A DNA stretch of 28,544 nucleotides, taken from positions 1 through 28,544 of the forward strand of contig JAFQIF010000211.1 in NCBI GenBank assembly GCA_017397695.1, given 5' to 3'. Positions 1 to 8,037 of this stretch are shown in pieces. Below the pieces are notes generated by a model, which saw only the letters and a program-made list of their open reading frames with translations, was not told the DNA's origin and did not search any database. The stretch comes from Clostridia bacterium. GTDB taxonomy: Bacteria > Bacillota_A > Clostridia > Christensenellales > Aristaeellaceae. Both the position numbers and the translations under genes were made by a program. Numbering within the stretch: position 1 is the first letter of the stretch; every line of letters starts with the position of its first letter.

Positions 1-705
1 CTCGTCATCGATCCGATCCTCTACGATTACCTCGATCTGTGCAAGGTTCTCGAAGAAGACGACCTGTCCAACAAGGGCACCGCTTGGTCCGAGGCTTGGT
101 TCAACGGCATGAAGACCGACACCACCCTGACCTTCTTCCTCCCGACCTGGGGCCTGCACTACACCCTCAAGCCGAACTGCGGCCTGACCACCAACGACAC
201 CATGACCGACGAAGAGATGAAGGCTGCCTGCGAGAAGGACGGCGGCACCTACGGCGATTGGCGCATGGTTCCGGGCCCGGTCGGCTACAGCTGGGGCGGC
301 ACCTGGATCGGCGCGAACGAGGCCAAGGTTGCTCAGATGGACGACGCCACCAAGGCTGCTGTGAAGGACTTCATCCTGTTCTTCACCATGAGCGAAGAGT
401 TCCTGTACACCTACGCGAAGGATTCCGGCGACTTCGTCGGCTCCAATGCTGTGGTTGAGAAGATCCTCGCCGAAGGCGGCACCCCGAACCCGTTCCTGGG
501 CGGCCAGGATCATTACGGCATCTTCGCCGAGGCTGCGAACCTGGCCAACGGCGCGATCATGACCGACTATGACGAGAAGATGAACTCCCTGTGGAGCGAC
601 TACGTCACCACGCCGTACTCCAAGGGCGAGGCCGAGCTTGACGCCGCGATCGCTGAGTTCAAGGCTCAGGTCAAGGCTCAGTTCCCGGAACTGGTTGTTG
701 AGTAA
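1..705 (+). CDS. ABC sugar transporter solute-binding protein, C-terminal part (5' truncated)
   Basis: This is the C-terminal 234 residues of an extracellular solute-binding protein of the family 1 (CUT1 carbohydrate) type. The reading frame is open from the first base of the window and ends at TAA 703-705, so the signal peptide and N-terminal lobe lie upstream. The visible part is rich in Trp, Tyr and Gly (for example GPVGYSWGGTWIG), as expected for a sugar cleft, followed by helices typical of the C-terminal lobe. Two permease genes follow on the same strand after 161 bases, so it should deliver sugar to them. Substrate is inferred, from the xylose genes downstream, to be a xylo-oligosaccharide; nothing in this fragment proves that. 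Codon use is strongly biased to C-ending codons (acc, atc, ttc, ggc), more than in the permeases, which suggests very high expression. Confidence 0.85.
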   Translation, partial: LVIDPILYDYLDLCKVLEEDDLSNKGTAWSEAWFNGMKTDTTLTFFLPTWGLHYTLKPNCGLTTNDTMTDEEMKAACEKDGGTYGDWRMVPGPVGYSWGGTWIGANEAKVAQMDDATKAAVKDFILFFTMSEEFLYTYAKDSGDFVGSNAVVEKILAEGGTPNPFLGGQDHYGIFAEAANLANGAIMTDYDEKMNSLWSDYVTTPYSKGEAELDAAIAEFKAQVKAQFPELVVE

Positions 706-753
706 TTTCACAATCAAACATACAGCGCAGCTGTAAGTAACCCGGAATTACGG

Positions 754-794
754 GGGGCTGCCTCTTGCAACGGAATCGGGGCAGGGGCAGCCCC
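754..794 (+). terminator. Intra-operon stem-loop after the binding-protein gene (attenuator or RNA stabiliser)
   Basis: GGGGCTGCC at 754-762 pairs perfectly with GGCAGCCCC at 786-794, followed by TTTCGTCTTCTC. The T-run is weak, so partial termination or protection of the upstream mRNA from 3' decay is more likely than full termination. A second perfect hairpin (CACCCC, loop GGCT, GGGGTG) lies at 825-840, just before the ribosome-binding site of the first permease. Stem-loops between a binding-protein gene and its permeases are a known way to make more binding protein than permease. Confidence 0.6.
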
Positions 795-866
795 TTTCGT
801 CTTCTCATCGGCAGTGTGCCGTTCCACCCCGGCTGGGGTGAGATTTCCAAGTAAAGGGGTGGGCAT

Positions 867-1820
867 ATGCAAGGTACAAAAAAACGCAAATCCATCAGCT
901 ATGACAAGTATGGCTACTTTTTTGTTGCGCCGTTCTTTATCACGTTCCTGATTTTTCAGCTGTATCCGATCTTCTTTACATTCCGCACGTCTCTGACGGA
1001 TGCCGCCGGATGGAGTAAAGTTCTTGAGAACTCCATCATCGGCTTTGACAACTTCCAGAAGCTCTTTGCCTTCGGCACGGATGTTTCCCGTTTCTTCTGG
1101 CAGTCTCTGGGCAACACGGTGATCATCTGGGTTTTCAACTTTGTGCCGCAGATTGGCATGGCGTTGATTCTGGCCAGCTGGTTTACCGATACGCACCTCA
1201 AGCTCCGTTTTCAGGGTGCTTTCAAGGTGCTGATCTTCATGCCCAATATCATCACCGCGGCGACTATCGCCATGCTGTTCTTCTCTCTGTTCAATTTCCC
1301 GATCGCGCCGGTCAATACGCTGCTTCAGCAGTTTGGCCTGATTTCTTCTCCGATTGAATTCTTCCGCTCCGTCACTGCTTCCCGAGGCCTGATCTCCTTC
1401 GTGCAGTGGTGGATGTGGTATGGCAATACCATGATCATCATGATCGCCGGCATGCTGGGCATCAACCCGGTCCTCTTTGAGGCGGCGATGGTGGACGGCT
1501 GTACCTCCAGACAGGTGTTCTGGAAGATCACGCTGCCGCTGATCAAGCCCATCCTTCTGTATAATCTGGTCACATCCCTCGTTGGCGGTCTGACCATGTT
1601 CGATATTCCGCACCTGATGACCCAGGGCAACCCGAACTACACGACCAATACCGTTGCCCGCTTCATTTATCAGCAGGGCTTCGAGACGCCGAACAACTTC
1701 AATGTTTCCAGCGCCGCTTCGGTCGTGCTGTTCATCATTATCGTGATCTGCTCGCTGATCCTTGCGCTGCTTATGCGCGATCGTGATGCGAAGCCGAAGG
1801 AGAGGAGGGCCGGAAAATGA
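867..1820 (+). CDS. Carbohydrate ABC transporter permease, MalF/UgpA-like
   Basis: A 317-residue inner-membrane permease of the binding-protein-dependent transport family. It starts with a short basic cytoplasmic stretch (KKRKSISYDKYG), then a first membrane helix near residues 16-38 and about five more. The EAA loop, which docks on the ATPase, reads EAAMVDG at residues 205-211 and is followed by KITLPLIKP, close to the family consensus. The start is ATG 867 with AAAGGGGTG at 853-861 as ribosome-binding site. The stop overlaps the ATG of the next permease by four bases (ATGA), showing translational coupling. No ATPase gene is visible in the window; CUT1 systems of Gram-positive bacteria often borrow a shared MsiK/MsmK-type ATPase encoded elsewhere, although an upstream gene cannot be excluded. 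Confidence 0.93.
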   Translation: MQGTKKRKSISYDKYGYFFVAPFFITFLIFQLYPIFFTFRTSLTDAAGWSKVLENSIIGFDNFQKLFAFGTDVSRFFWQSLGNTVIIWVFNFVPQIGMALILASWFTDTHLKLRFQGAFKVLIFMPNIITAATIAMLFFSLFNFPIAPVNTLLQQFGLISSPIEFFRSVTASRGLISFVQWWMWYGNTMIIMIAGMLGINPVLFEAAMVDGCTSRQVFWKITLPLIKPILLYNLVTSLVGGLTMFDIPHLMTQGNPNYTTNTVARFIYQQGFETPNNFNVSSAASVVLFIIIVICSLILALLMRDRDAKPKERRAGK

Positions 1821-3301
1821 CCAAGGCAACGAGAATCATTTGTGCCCTTCTGCTCATCGTGACGGCAGGTCTCATGTTTATGCCGATTGCGACGTTTGAA
1901 GATAACTCTGCTGCTGCGCTGCAGGAAGAGATTGATAAGCAGGTTGGCCGCCTTGAAAGCGAGCAGGCCAAGCTGCAGCGCTATATCGATCAGGGCAAGA
2001 AGCAGGCAGACCTTGATAAGCAGCAGACCAAGATCGACAAGCAGCAGGTCAAGGTCGACGAGCTTCTTGCCGAGCAGGCTGCGCTTGCCAGTCAGGCCGG
2101 ACAGAGCGGTCTCAAGTATGCGCTGATGCCGGGCCAGCTTCCCGCCGAAATTGAAGTCAATATGCAGGTCGTCAATGAGAACGGTGCGATCTATCCGACT
2201 GATTTTGCCGATCTGTATCTGATGACCAAGCTTGCGGCAGCGCTGCTGGTGATTGCAGCTGCGTGTGTACTTATTCCCAATGGCAAAATCGTCAGCAAGT
2301 TCTACACATATTCCAGCTTTGCCAATCTGGTGGCTGAACTGCTGATCATCTATACGGTTTTCCGTGTGCAGGCAATCCCGGTAAAGCTTCCCTATGGAGA
2401 TCCACAGATGAACTGGACGCTGGCTGGCCTGCTGATGGTGCTGCCGGTCGTGGCGCTGCTGATCAATTGCTGCGCCGTGCTGAACAGCAAGCGTTCGATG
2501 ATCTATGTGCTGTGCATCTGCCTGTGCATCCTGAGTCTGCTGCCCTTCTGGATCATGGTGGTCAATGCGACGCGCAATTCTCAGCAGATTCAGGGCGGCA
2601 TTTCGCTGATCCCGTCCACGTTCCTGGGCCACAACTGGCAGGTGCTTGAGCGCAAGAGCTTCAGCGTCTGGGTTGGCTTTAAGAACAGTGCGATTATTGC
2701 TTTCAGTGCGACGCTCTTGAGCGTATACTTCTCTGCGCTGACCGCGTACGGTCTGACGGTCTATCGTTTCAAGGGTGCGAAGTTCCTCTACAGCGTGATC
2801 CTGGCGATCATCATGATCCCGGGTCAGGTTACTGCGACGGGCTTCTACATGTTCATGTATCGCCTCGGCTGGACGAACAGCTATCTCCCGCTGGTCATTC
2901 CGTCCATCGCGGCGGCGTCTACGGTCTTCTTCTTCAAGCAGTATCTGGAGGCAAACTTCCAGATCTCGCTGGTGGAAGCAGCGCGTATCGACGGCGCGGG
3001 CGAATTCTACACCTACAATACGATCATCATGCCCATCATGATTCCGGCGATGGCGACCATGGGCATCATGGCGGTCATCGGATCCTGGAACAACTACCTC
3101 ACGCCGCTCATGCTTTTGTCCGATCCGACGATGAAGACGCTGCCAATGATGGTCAAGGAGCTGCGCGGCGATATCTACCGCACGGAATTCGGCTCCATTT
3201 ACCTGGGTCTTACGCTTACGGCGCTTCCGCTTCTGATTGTGTATTTCTGCTTCAGCAAATACATCATCGCAGGCGTGGCAGTCGGCGGCGTCAAGGAATA
3301 A
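1817..3301 (+). CDS. Carbohydrate ABC transporter permease, MalG-like, with long N-terminal coiled-coil extension
   Basis: A 494-residue permease; MalG-like proteins are usually about 270-300 residues. The standard MalG module occupies roughly residues 225-494, with the EAA loop EAARIDGAG at 387-395. The first 220 residues are extra: a membrane helix at about 6-27, a highly charged heptad-like stretch at about 33-92 rich in Lys, Gln, Glu and Asp (repeats such as DKQQTKIDKQQVKVDELL), a short linker, and three further helices near 137-153, 165-185 and 201-221. The charged stretch lies between helix 1 and helix 2, so it most likely projects outside the membrane if helix 1 starts in the cytoplasm. 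No frameshift separates the two parts, and the start overlaps the previous stop (ATGA), so the extension is part of the gene. Its role is unknown; contact with the binding protein or cell envelope is a guess. Confidence 0.92.
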   Translation: MTKATRIICALLLIVTAGLMFMPIATFEDNSAAALQEEIDKQVGRLESEQAKLQRYIDQGKKQADLDKQQTKIDKQQVKVDELLAEQAALASQAGQSGLKYALMPGQLPAEIEVNMQVVNENGAIYPTDFADLYLMTKLAAALLVIAAACVLIPNGKIVSKFYTYSSFANLVAELLIIYTVFRVQAIPVKLPYGDPQMNWTLAGLLMVLPVVALLINCCAVLNSKRSMIYVLCICLCILSLLPFWIMVVNATRNSQQIQGGISLIPSTFLGHNWQVLERKSFSVWVGFKNSAIIAFSATLLSVYFSALTAYGLTVYRFKGAKFLYSVILAIIMIPGQVTATGFYMFMYRLGWTNSYLPLVIPSIAAASTVFFFKQYLEANFQISLVEAARIDGAGEFYTYNTIIMPIMIPAMATMGIMAVIGSWNNYLTPLMLLSDPTMKTLPMMVKELRGDIYRTEFGSIYLGLTLTALPLLIVYFCFSKYIIAGVAVGGVKE

Positions 3302-3318
3302 CCTCCTTATACAGAAAA

Positions 3319-3346
3319 TGCTCCCGGAGTTCCGGGAGCACTTTCT
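3319..3346 (+). terminator. Terminator after the transporter operon
   Basis: TGCTCCCGG at 3319-3327 pairs with CCGGGAGCA at 3332-3340 around the loop AGTT, followed by CTTTCT. The T-tract is modest, so some read-through into the ROK regulator gene 70 bases further on is possible. Confidence 0.7.
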
Positions 3347-3414
3347 GGTCATGGCATAAACTGCCGTCCGAGCATGCTGGAATCAGGTATTTGATATCGT
3401 AAAGGAGCAAAATC

Positions 3415-4632
3415 ATGTTGACAGAACGGGGACAGGTAGCGATGCCGGGCGACGCGAAGGCGCGCAATCGACAAATGATGCTGCGGGTCATCCGCTCGGG
3501 TGAAGTGCTTACGGCGGCCCAGATTCATCAGCTGACGGGCATCAGCCGTCAGACAGTCATGCGCTTTTTGCAGCATTATTGTCAGATGGGTGTGATTGAA
3601 TCCATCGGCTTCGGAGCGAGCACGAGCGCAGGCGGAAAGAAGCCCGAACTCTTTCGTTTCTGTGACGAGCGAAAGATTCTGTGTGTCAATCTCTGGCCGC
3701 GTTCCATCACGCTGGCTATGAGCGATCTGGTCGGCGAGATTCTTACCGTAAAGGATTATGATTATCCGCTTACCGGCGATCTGGAAAGAAGTCTTCAGGA
3801 TGTCAAGGCGCTTGCCGATGATTATCTGGCAGCGCAGGGCATTGAACTGAATGCGCTTTATGGTCTGGTGCTGACGGTACCGGGGACGGTGGACTATGAT
3901 ACAAAGGCGCTGCGCTATAATTCTCAGGCGCCGCACTGGGGCGCGGATGTGGATATGGAGCAAAAGCTCCGGGCGGTCTTCGGCGATCGGCTGCATTATT
4001 ACATCGATAACGCTGGAAAGGCCGCAGGCCGTGCGCTGCTGCTGGAGCATCCGGAATACGAGAACCAGCGGCTGTTGACGATGTTTACCACCTGGGGTGT
4101 GTCCGCTTGCCTGATTGAAAAGGGGCATGTGCTCAATGGCCGCGATTCGCTCATCGGCGAAATTGGTCATATGATCATCAGCGACACGGACGAGATTGTT
4201 TGTGGCTGCGGCAAGCGCGGCTGCCTGGAGAGCATGGTCGGCCTGGGACGCGTACGCAGAATGATGCAGGCGCTTGGCGAGACGGAGGAAAGCGCAAAAA
4301 CGCTGACCTTCCGTTCTCTCTTTGAAAGGTCAGCGCTGGGGGATGAACGCGCGAGGAAGGCGACGGGCTATCTGGCGCATTGCTTTGCCGTTGCGCTGCA
4401 GAATCTCTCTTTGGCATACAACCAGGAAATGGTCGTTTTCCAGGGCGATTTTGCCTGGGCGGATGCACATTTTGATGCATGCCTTAAGGAAGAACTGCGC
4501 CAGTTCCGCTATTATCCGCGCGGTGCGCTGTTTTCTATCGAATATGACCGCCGCGAACTGACGCATCTGGCGGTGCAGGGGGGCGCAGGTAAGCTGATTG
4601 AAAAGTATTTCAGCGCGCTTGCGCAGGCATGA
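3415..4632 (+). CDS. ROK-family transcriptional regulator (XylR/NagC-like)
   Basis: A 405-residue protein with an N-terminal winged helix-turn-helix (about residues 18-65; the recognition helix region reads LTGISRQTVMRFLQ) fused to a ROK sugar-kinase-like domain. The ROK zinc site is intact: His252 in GEIGH and Cys263, Cys265, Cys270 in CGCGKRGCLE. The ATP-binding motif of true ROK kinases (DxGxT) is replaced by LCVNLWPRSIT near residue 90, so it is a regulator and not a kinase. ATG 3415 is preceded by AAAGGAG at 3401-3407. Position between a sugar transporter and xylose catabolic genes points to control of this locus by xylose or a xylo-oligosaccharide; this is inferred. Its 3' end overlaps the convergent cysteine desulfurase gene by 23 bases. 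Confidence 0.92.
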   Translation: MLTERGQVAMPGDAKARNRQMMLRVIRSGEVLTAAQIHQLTGISRQTVMRFLQHYCQMGVIESIGFGASTSAGGKKPELFRFCDERKILCVNLWPRSITLAMSDLVGEILTVKDYDYPLTGDLERSLQDVKALADDYLAAQGIELNALYGLVLTVPGTVDYDTKALRYNSQAPHWGADVDMEQKLRAVFGDRLHYYIDNAGKAAGRALLLEHPEYENQRLLTMFTTWGVSACLIEKGHVLNGRDSLIGEIGHMIISDTDEIVCGCGKRGCLESMVGLGRVRRMMQALGETEESAKTLTFRSLFERSALGDERARKATGYLAHCFAVALQNLSLAYNQEMVVFQGDFAWADAHFDACLKEELRQFRYYPRGALFSIEYDRRELTHLAVQGGAGKLIEKYFSALAQA

Positions 4633-5722
4633 GGCGCAGGATTTCCTGCGCGGCATAGTCCAGCGCCTGCGCCGATGTATGCCGGCCGATGCTTACGCGA
4701 ATCACACGGACGGCCTCTTCGTCAGTCAGTCCCATGGCCGTATACACATGGCTGGGCCTGGCAGAACGGGAGGCACAGGCTGCGCCTCCGGAGACAAGCA
4801 CGCCCCGAAGATCCAGCGTAGCAATGGCCTGCTCGGCGGAAATGCCGGGCAGCATCAGCGCTGCGATTCCCGGCAGGCGTATGCGCCCTTCGCCAAGGCG
4901 TCTGATACCGGGCAGCCCGGCAGCCAGACGGCAGACAAATGCTTCGAGTAATTCGCTTTCGCGATTCATGCGCAGCTGCATATCCTCGTCCGCGATCTGC
5001 GCAGCTGTATGAAAACCGCAGATCGCGGGCGTGTTTTCCGTCCCCGCACGCATACCGCTCTCCTGACCGCCGCCAAAGAGCAGCGGGGGAAGAGAAGTGC
5101 CGCTGCGGACATACAGCGCGCCAATGCCGCGCGGACCATAGAGCTTGTGTGCGCTCAGGCTCATGCTGTCGCAAAAGGCTGCATCCGCGGGGACATGGCC
5201 GAAGGCCTGCACCGCATCGACATGAAGGTGAATGCCCTTCGCTTTGGCAAGTGCATACACCTCGCGTACGGGCTGAATAACGCCGGTTTCGTTATTCGCC
5301 CATTGCAGGGCGATCAGTCGCGTATCCGGCTCGATCGCGGCGGATACAGCCTCCGGGGAGACAAAGCCAGAGGCGTCGGGCGCTGCCAGCGAGATGCGGC
5401 AATGTGCAGCACGTGCGGCCTCCAGCACGCTGTGGTGCTCGATGGATGATAGGACGACATGATGACCGGCGAAAGCACGGATTGCCCAGTTGTTGGCTTC
5501 TGTTCCGCCGCTGGTAAAGAAGATGTCTTCGGGCGGACAGTTCAGCATTGCGCCCAGCTGCCTGCGGCATAGCCTGTGAATGCGCCGTGCGCTGCCTGCT
5601 GCGCTGTATGCGCCGGAGGCATTGTAGGGTATATCGCGCATGCACTGCGCCATGGATGCGATGACCGCTTCATCGGCGGGCGTGCTTGCGGCGTGATCCA
5701 GATAGACGGGCAGATTCACCAT
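4610..5722 (-). CDS. Cysteine desulfurase, NifS/IscS-like
   Basis: A 370-residue class V PLP aminotransferase-fold enzyme that removes sulfur from L-cysteine as a persulfide for Fe-S cluster or thio-cofactor synthesis. The N-terminus YLDHAAST is the family hallmark. His97 (SIEHHS region) and the PLP-binding Lys193 (SAHKLYGPRG) are present, and the catalytic Cys316 sits in SGGAACASRS. All expected active-site elements are visible and length is normal. ATG 5720-5722 follows GGGAGG in the leader. The gene stands alone on the minus strand within a sugar locus; no scaffold (iscU/nifU) or thiI gene is adjacent. It has its own promoter, divergent from the GH3 operon promoter, and converges with the ROK regulator gene. 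Which sulfur acceptor it serves cannot be told from here. Confidence 0.93.
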   Translation of the reverse strand: MVNLPVYLDHAASTPADEAVIASMAQCMRDIPYNASGAYSAAGSARRIHRLCRRQLGAMLNCPPEDIFFTSGGTEANNWAIRAFAGHHVVLSSIEHHSVLEAARAAHCRISLAAPDASGFVSPEAVSAAIEPDTRLIALQWANNETGVIQPVREVYALAKAKGIHLHVDAVQAFGHVPADAAFCDSMSLSAHKLYGPRGIGALYVRSGTSLPPLLFGGGQESGMRAGTENTPAICGFHTAAQIADEDMQLRMNRESELLEAFVCRLAAGLPGIRRLGEGRIRLPGIAALMLPGISAEQAIATLDLRGVLVSGGAACASRSARPSHVYTAMGLTDEEAVRVIRVSIGRHTSAQALDYAAQEILRLMPAQAR

Positions 5723-5749
5723 GACGGCCTCCCATTCATTGATACAGGC

Positions 5750-5778
5750 ATTATAGCAGATTCGGCTTCTTGTCGCAA
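5750..5778 (-). promoter_or_regulatory. Promoter of the cysteine desulfurase gene
   Basis: On the minus strand TTGCGA (5773-5778) and TATAAT (5750-5755) are separated by exactly 17 bases. The start codon lies 28 bases downstream of the -10 box. Confidence 0.75.
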
Positions 5779-5812
5779 TCCTCTAAAAATACGGTTGTGA
5801 TTATAAAAAATC

Positions 5813-5841
5813 TTGACAACAATAGGTGTTTCGCTTATCAT
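5813..5841 (+). promoter_or_regulatory. Promoter of the GH3-xylB-xylA operon
   Basis: A perfect -35 box TTGACA (5813-5818), a 17-base spacer and TATCAT (5836-5841) form a near-consensus housekeeping promoter. Predicted start of transcription is near 5848, giving a leader of about 64 bases that contains a large palindrome. Such a strong core promoter usually needs a repressor. Confidence 0.85.
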
Positions 5842-5849
5842 GAGGATAA

Positions 5850-5885
5850 GTTAGGAAAGATTGTTTTAAAACTTGCTTTGACAAC
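5850..5885 (+). promoter_or_regulatory. Palindromic operator candidate for a repressor (possibly the ROK protein)
   Basis: A 36-base interrupted palindrome centred at 5867/5868. The pattern is GTT, AAAG, then the perfect core GTTTTAAAAC (5863-5872), then CTTT and AAC, with three-base gaps between blocks; the blocks match their partners exactly. It covers roughly +3 to +38 of the predicted transcript, a classic roadblock position. AT-rich long palindromes are typical for XylR/NagC-type ROK repressors, and such a gene is 1.2 kb upstream, but the pairing of protein and site is inferred. Confidence 0.6.
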
Positions 5886-5911
5886 TGGAATTCCGGTAAG
5901 GAGTGAGCGCA

Positions 5912-8005
5912 ATGGACAGAGATCTGGCGAGGAAGAAAGCGCAGACGCTTGTGGCGCGGATGACGGTGGAAGAGGCGGCGAGCCAGCTTCGCTATGATGC
6001 GCCTGCGATTGAGCGTTTGGGCATCCCCGCATACAACTGGTGGAACGAGGCGCTGCACGGCGTTGCCCGGGCGGGTACGGCAACCAGTTTCCCGCAGGCG
6101 ATCGGCCTGGCGGCTGCGTTTGATGTGCAGCTGGTTCGTGAGCTGGGCGATGTGGCAGCGACAGAGGGGCGGGCGAAGTACAACGCTTCCGTGGCTCATG
6201 GGGATCACGACATCTATAAGGGCTTGACTTTCTGGTCACCGAATGTGAATATCTTCCGCGATCCGCGATGGGGCCGCGGCCACGAAACCTATGGCGAGGA
6301 TCCGTATCTGACGGGCGAAATGGGCAAGGCGTATGTTCATGGCCTGCAGGGCGAGGGCGAAGTGATGAAGAGCGCCGCCTGCGCGAAGCACTTTGCCGTG
6401 CATTCCGGTCCGGAGGCAATCCGCCATCACTTCAATGCTGTGGCGACGAAGAAGGATATGGCAGAAACCTATCTGCCTGCCTTCCGCGATCTGGTGGTCG
6501 ATGCGGGTGTAGAGGCTGTGATGGGCGCGTACAACCGCACCAACGGCGAACCCTGCTGCGGCAGCAAGACGCTGCTGAAGGATATCCTGCGCGGGGAATG
6601 GGGCTTTGAGGGACATGTCGTCTCCGACTGCTGGGCCATCCGCGATTTCCATGAGCACCATCAGGTGACGGATACGGCGGAGGAATCCGCGGCGCTGGCG
6701 CTGGAAAACGGCTGCGACGTCAACTGCGGCAATACATATATCTACATGATGAAGGCCTATGAACAGGGTCTGGTGACCGAGGAACAGATCCGCCTGGCGG
6801 CTGTTCGCCTGTTTACTGCGCGCTATCTGCTGGGCATTATGGAGGGCAGCGAATACGACGCAATTCCCTATACTGCCGTGGAATGCCGAGCACATATCGA
6901 AAAGGCGCGTGAGGCGAGCGAAAAGAGCTGCGTGCTGCTGAAAAACGACGGCATGCTGCCCCTTAGCAAGGAAAAGCTCAGAACGTTGGCGGTTATCGGT
7001 CCGAACGCAAACAGCCGTATATCGCTGATTGGCAATTATCACGGCACATCTTCACGCTACATCACGGTGCTGGAAGGTATTCAGGATGAGTTGGGCGACG
7101 ATGTGCGCGTGCTGTATGCGCAGGGCAGCCATCTCTTCCGCGATCGTGAGGAGAACTTAGGTATGGCGGATGACCGCATCAGTGAAGCGCTTGCCGCTGC
7201 CGAGGCATCCGATGCGGTGGTGCTGGTGGTCGGCCTGGATGAGACGCTGGAAGGCGAAGAGGGCGACACTGGCAATGCGGCCGCATCCGGCGATAAGTTT
7301 AATCTGCTGCTGCCTGAAACTCAGCGCAAGCTGATGGATGCTGTGCTGGCAGTAAAGAAGCCGACGGTGATAGTTCTCATGGCGGGCAGTGCCATCGATC
7401 TGGGCAGGGGAGCGGGCGAAGCAAACGCTGTGCTGCTTTCCTGGTATCCGGGTGCGCGCGGCGGCAAGAGTGTAGCGGATATCCTCTTTGGCAAGGTATC
7501 CCCGTCCGGTAAGCTGCCGCTCACGTTCTATCATAACGATCAGCTGGCGCTGATGCCGGAGTTCACGGATTACAGCATGAAGGGCCGCACTTACCGCTAC
7601 TTTGAGCATGAACCGCTGTATCCGTTCGGCTTTGGCCTGACCTATGGCGACGTATCTGTGGAAAGCGCACAGGCAGAGGATGCGGGCGAAAAGATTGTCG
7701 TGCACGCCAGAATCCGAAATGTTGGCAGCGTGGATACGCAGGACGTTCTCCAGGTTTACGTACAGAATGAGGGCAGTGCGAATGCGCCGCGCAACCCAAG
7801 GCTCTGCGGCTTTGTGCGCGTGAACTGTCCGGCGGGCGGCACGATTGATGCGGCGCTGGAGATCGATCACAAGCGCCTGCTGGTTGTAAACGATGAGGGT
7901 GATTTTGTCTGCGAGGGCGCACCGGTATTGTATGTGGGCATGAGCCAACCGGATGCGCGCAGCTTGGCGCTGACGGGCCATGCATGTGTGAAGATCGCGC
8001 TGTAA
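5912..8005 (+). CDS. Glycoside hydrolase family 3, beta-xylosidase-like, cytoplasmic
   Basis: A 697-residue GH3 enzyme with the (beta/alpha)8 domain, the alpha/beta sandwich and a C-terminal fibronectin III-like domain announced by YPFGFGLTY. NWWNEALHGVAR near residues 39-50 is typical of the xylosidase/glucosidase branch. The nucleophile is Asp239 in VVSDCWAI; the acid/base is probably one of the glutamates in LEGEEGD (447-450). There is no signal peptide, so it should hydrolyse oligosaccharides after import. ATG 5912 is chosen because AAGGAG at 5898-5903 lies eight bases before it; an in-frame GTG at 5903 overlaps that site and is unlikely. Clustering with xylB and xylA argues for xylosidase activity, although GH3 specificity cannot be read from sequence alone and arabinofuranosidase or glucosidase side activity is possible. 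Confidence 0.9.
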   Translation: MDRDLARKKAQTLVARMTVEEAASQLRYDAPAIERLGIPAYNWWNEALHGVARAGTATSFPQAIGLAAAFDVQLVRELGDVAATEGRAKYNASVAHGDHDIYKGLTFWSPNVNIFRDPRWGRGHETYGEDPYLTGEMGKAYVHGLQGEGEVMKSAACAKHFAVHSGPEAIRHHFNAVATKKDMAETYLPAFRDLVVDAGVEAVMGAYNRTNGEPCCGSKTLLKDILRGEWGFEGHVVSDCWAIRDFHEHHQVTDTAEESAALALENGCDVNCGNTYIYMMKAYEQGLVTEEQIRLAAVRLFTARYLLGIMEGSEYDAIPYTAVECRAHIEKAREASEKSCVLLKNDGMLPLSKEKLRTLAVIGPNANSRISLIGNYHGTSSRYITVLEGIQDELGDDVRVLYAQGSHLFRDREENLGMADDRISEALAAAEASDAVVLVVGLDETLEGEEGDTGNAAASGDKFNLLLPETQRKLMDAVLAVKKPTVIVLMAGSAIDLGRGAGEANAVLLSWYPGARGGKSVADILFGKVSPSGKLPLTFYHNDQLALMPEFTDYSMKGRTYRYFEHEPLYPFGFGLTYGDVSVESAQAEDAGEKIVVHARIRNVGSVDTQDVLQVYVQNEGSANAPRNPRLCGFVRVNCPAGGTIDAALEIDHKRLLVVNDEGDFVCEGAPVLYVGMSQPDARSLALTGHACVKIAL

Positions 8006-8037
8006 AGCGCAGAGCATTGAGAAAGGGTGAACGATTC

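Noticed and set aside
3301..3308. ACCTCCTT right after the MalG-like gene equals the 3' end of 16S rRNA
   Set aside because: Only eight bases match; the conserved upstream part of the 16S end is missing and a terminator follows at once. Chance match, not an rRNA fragment.
1670..3352. Minus-strand open frame of 560 codons opposite the MalG-like permease
   Set aside because: Same signs of an antisense artefact: His/Arg/Asp-rich, no domain, no start signal.
5878..5883. Second TTGACA just before the GH3 start
   Set aside because: A -10 box 17 bases further on would fall on the ribosome-binding site and start codon, and none is present. The bases are better explained as the right end of the palindrome.
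5903..5905. GTG as start of the GH3 gene
   Set aside because: It overlaps the AAGGAG ribosome-binding site, while ATG 5912 has ideal spacing.
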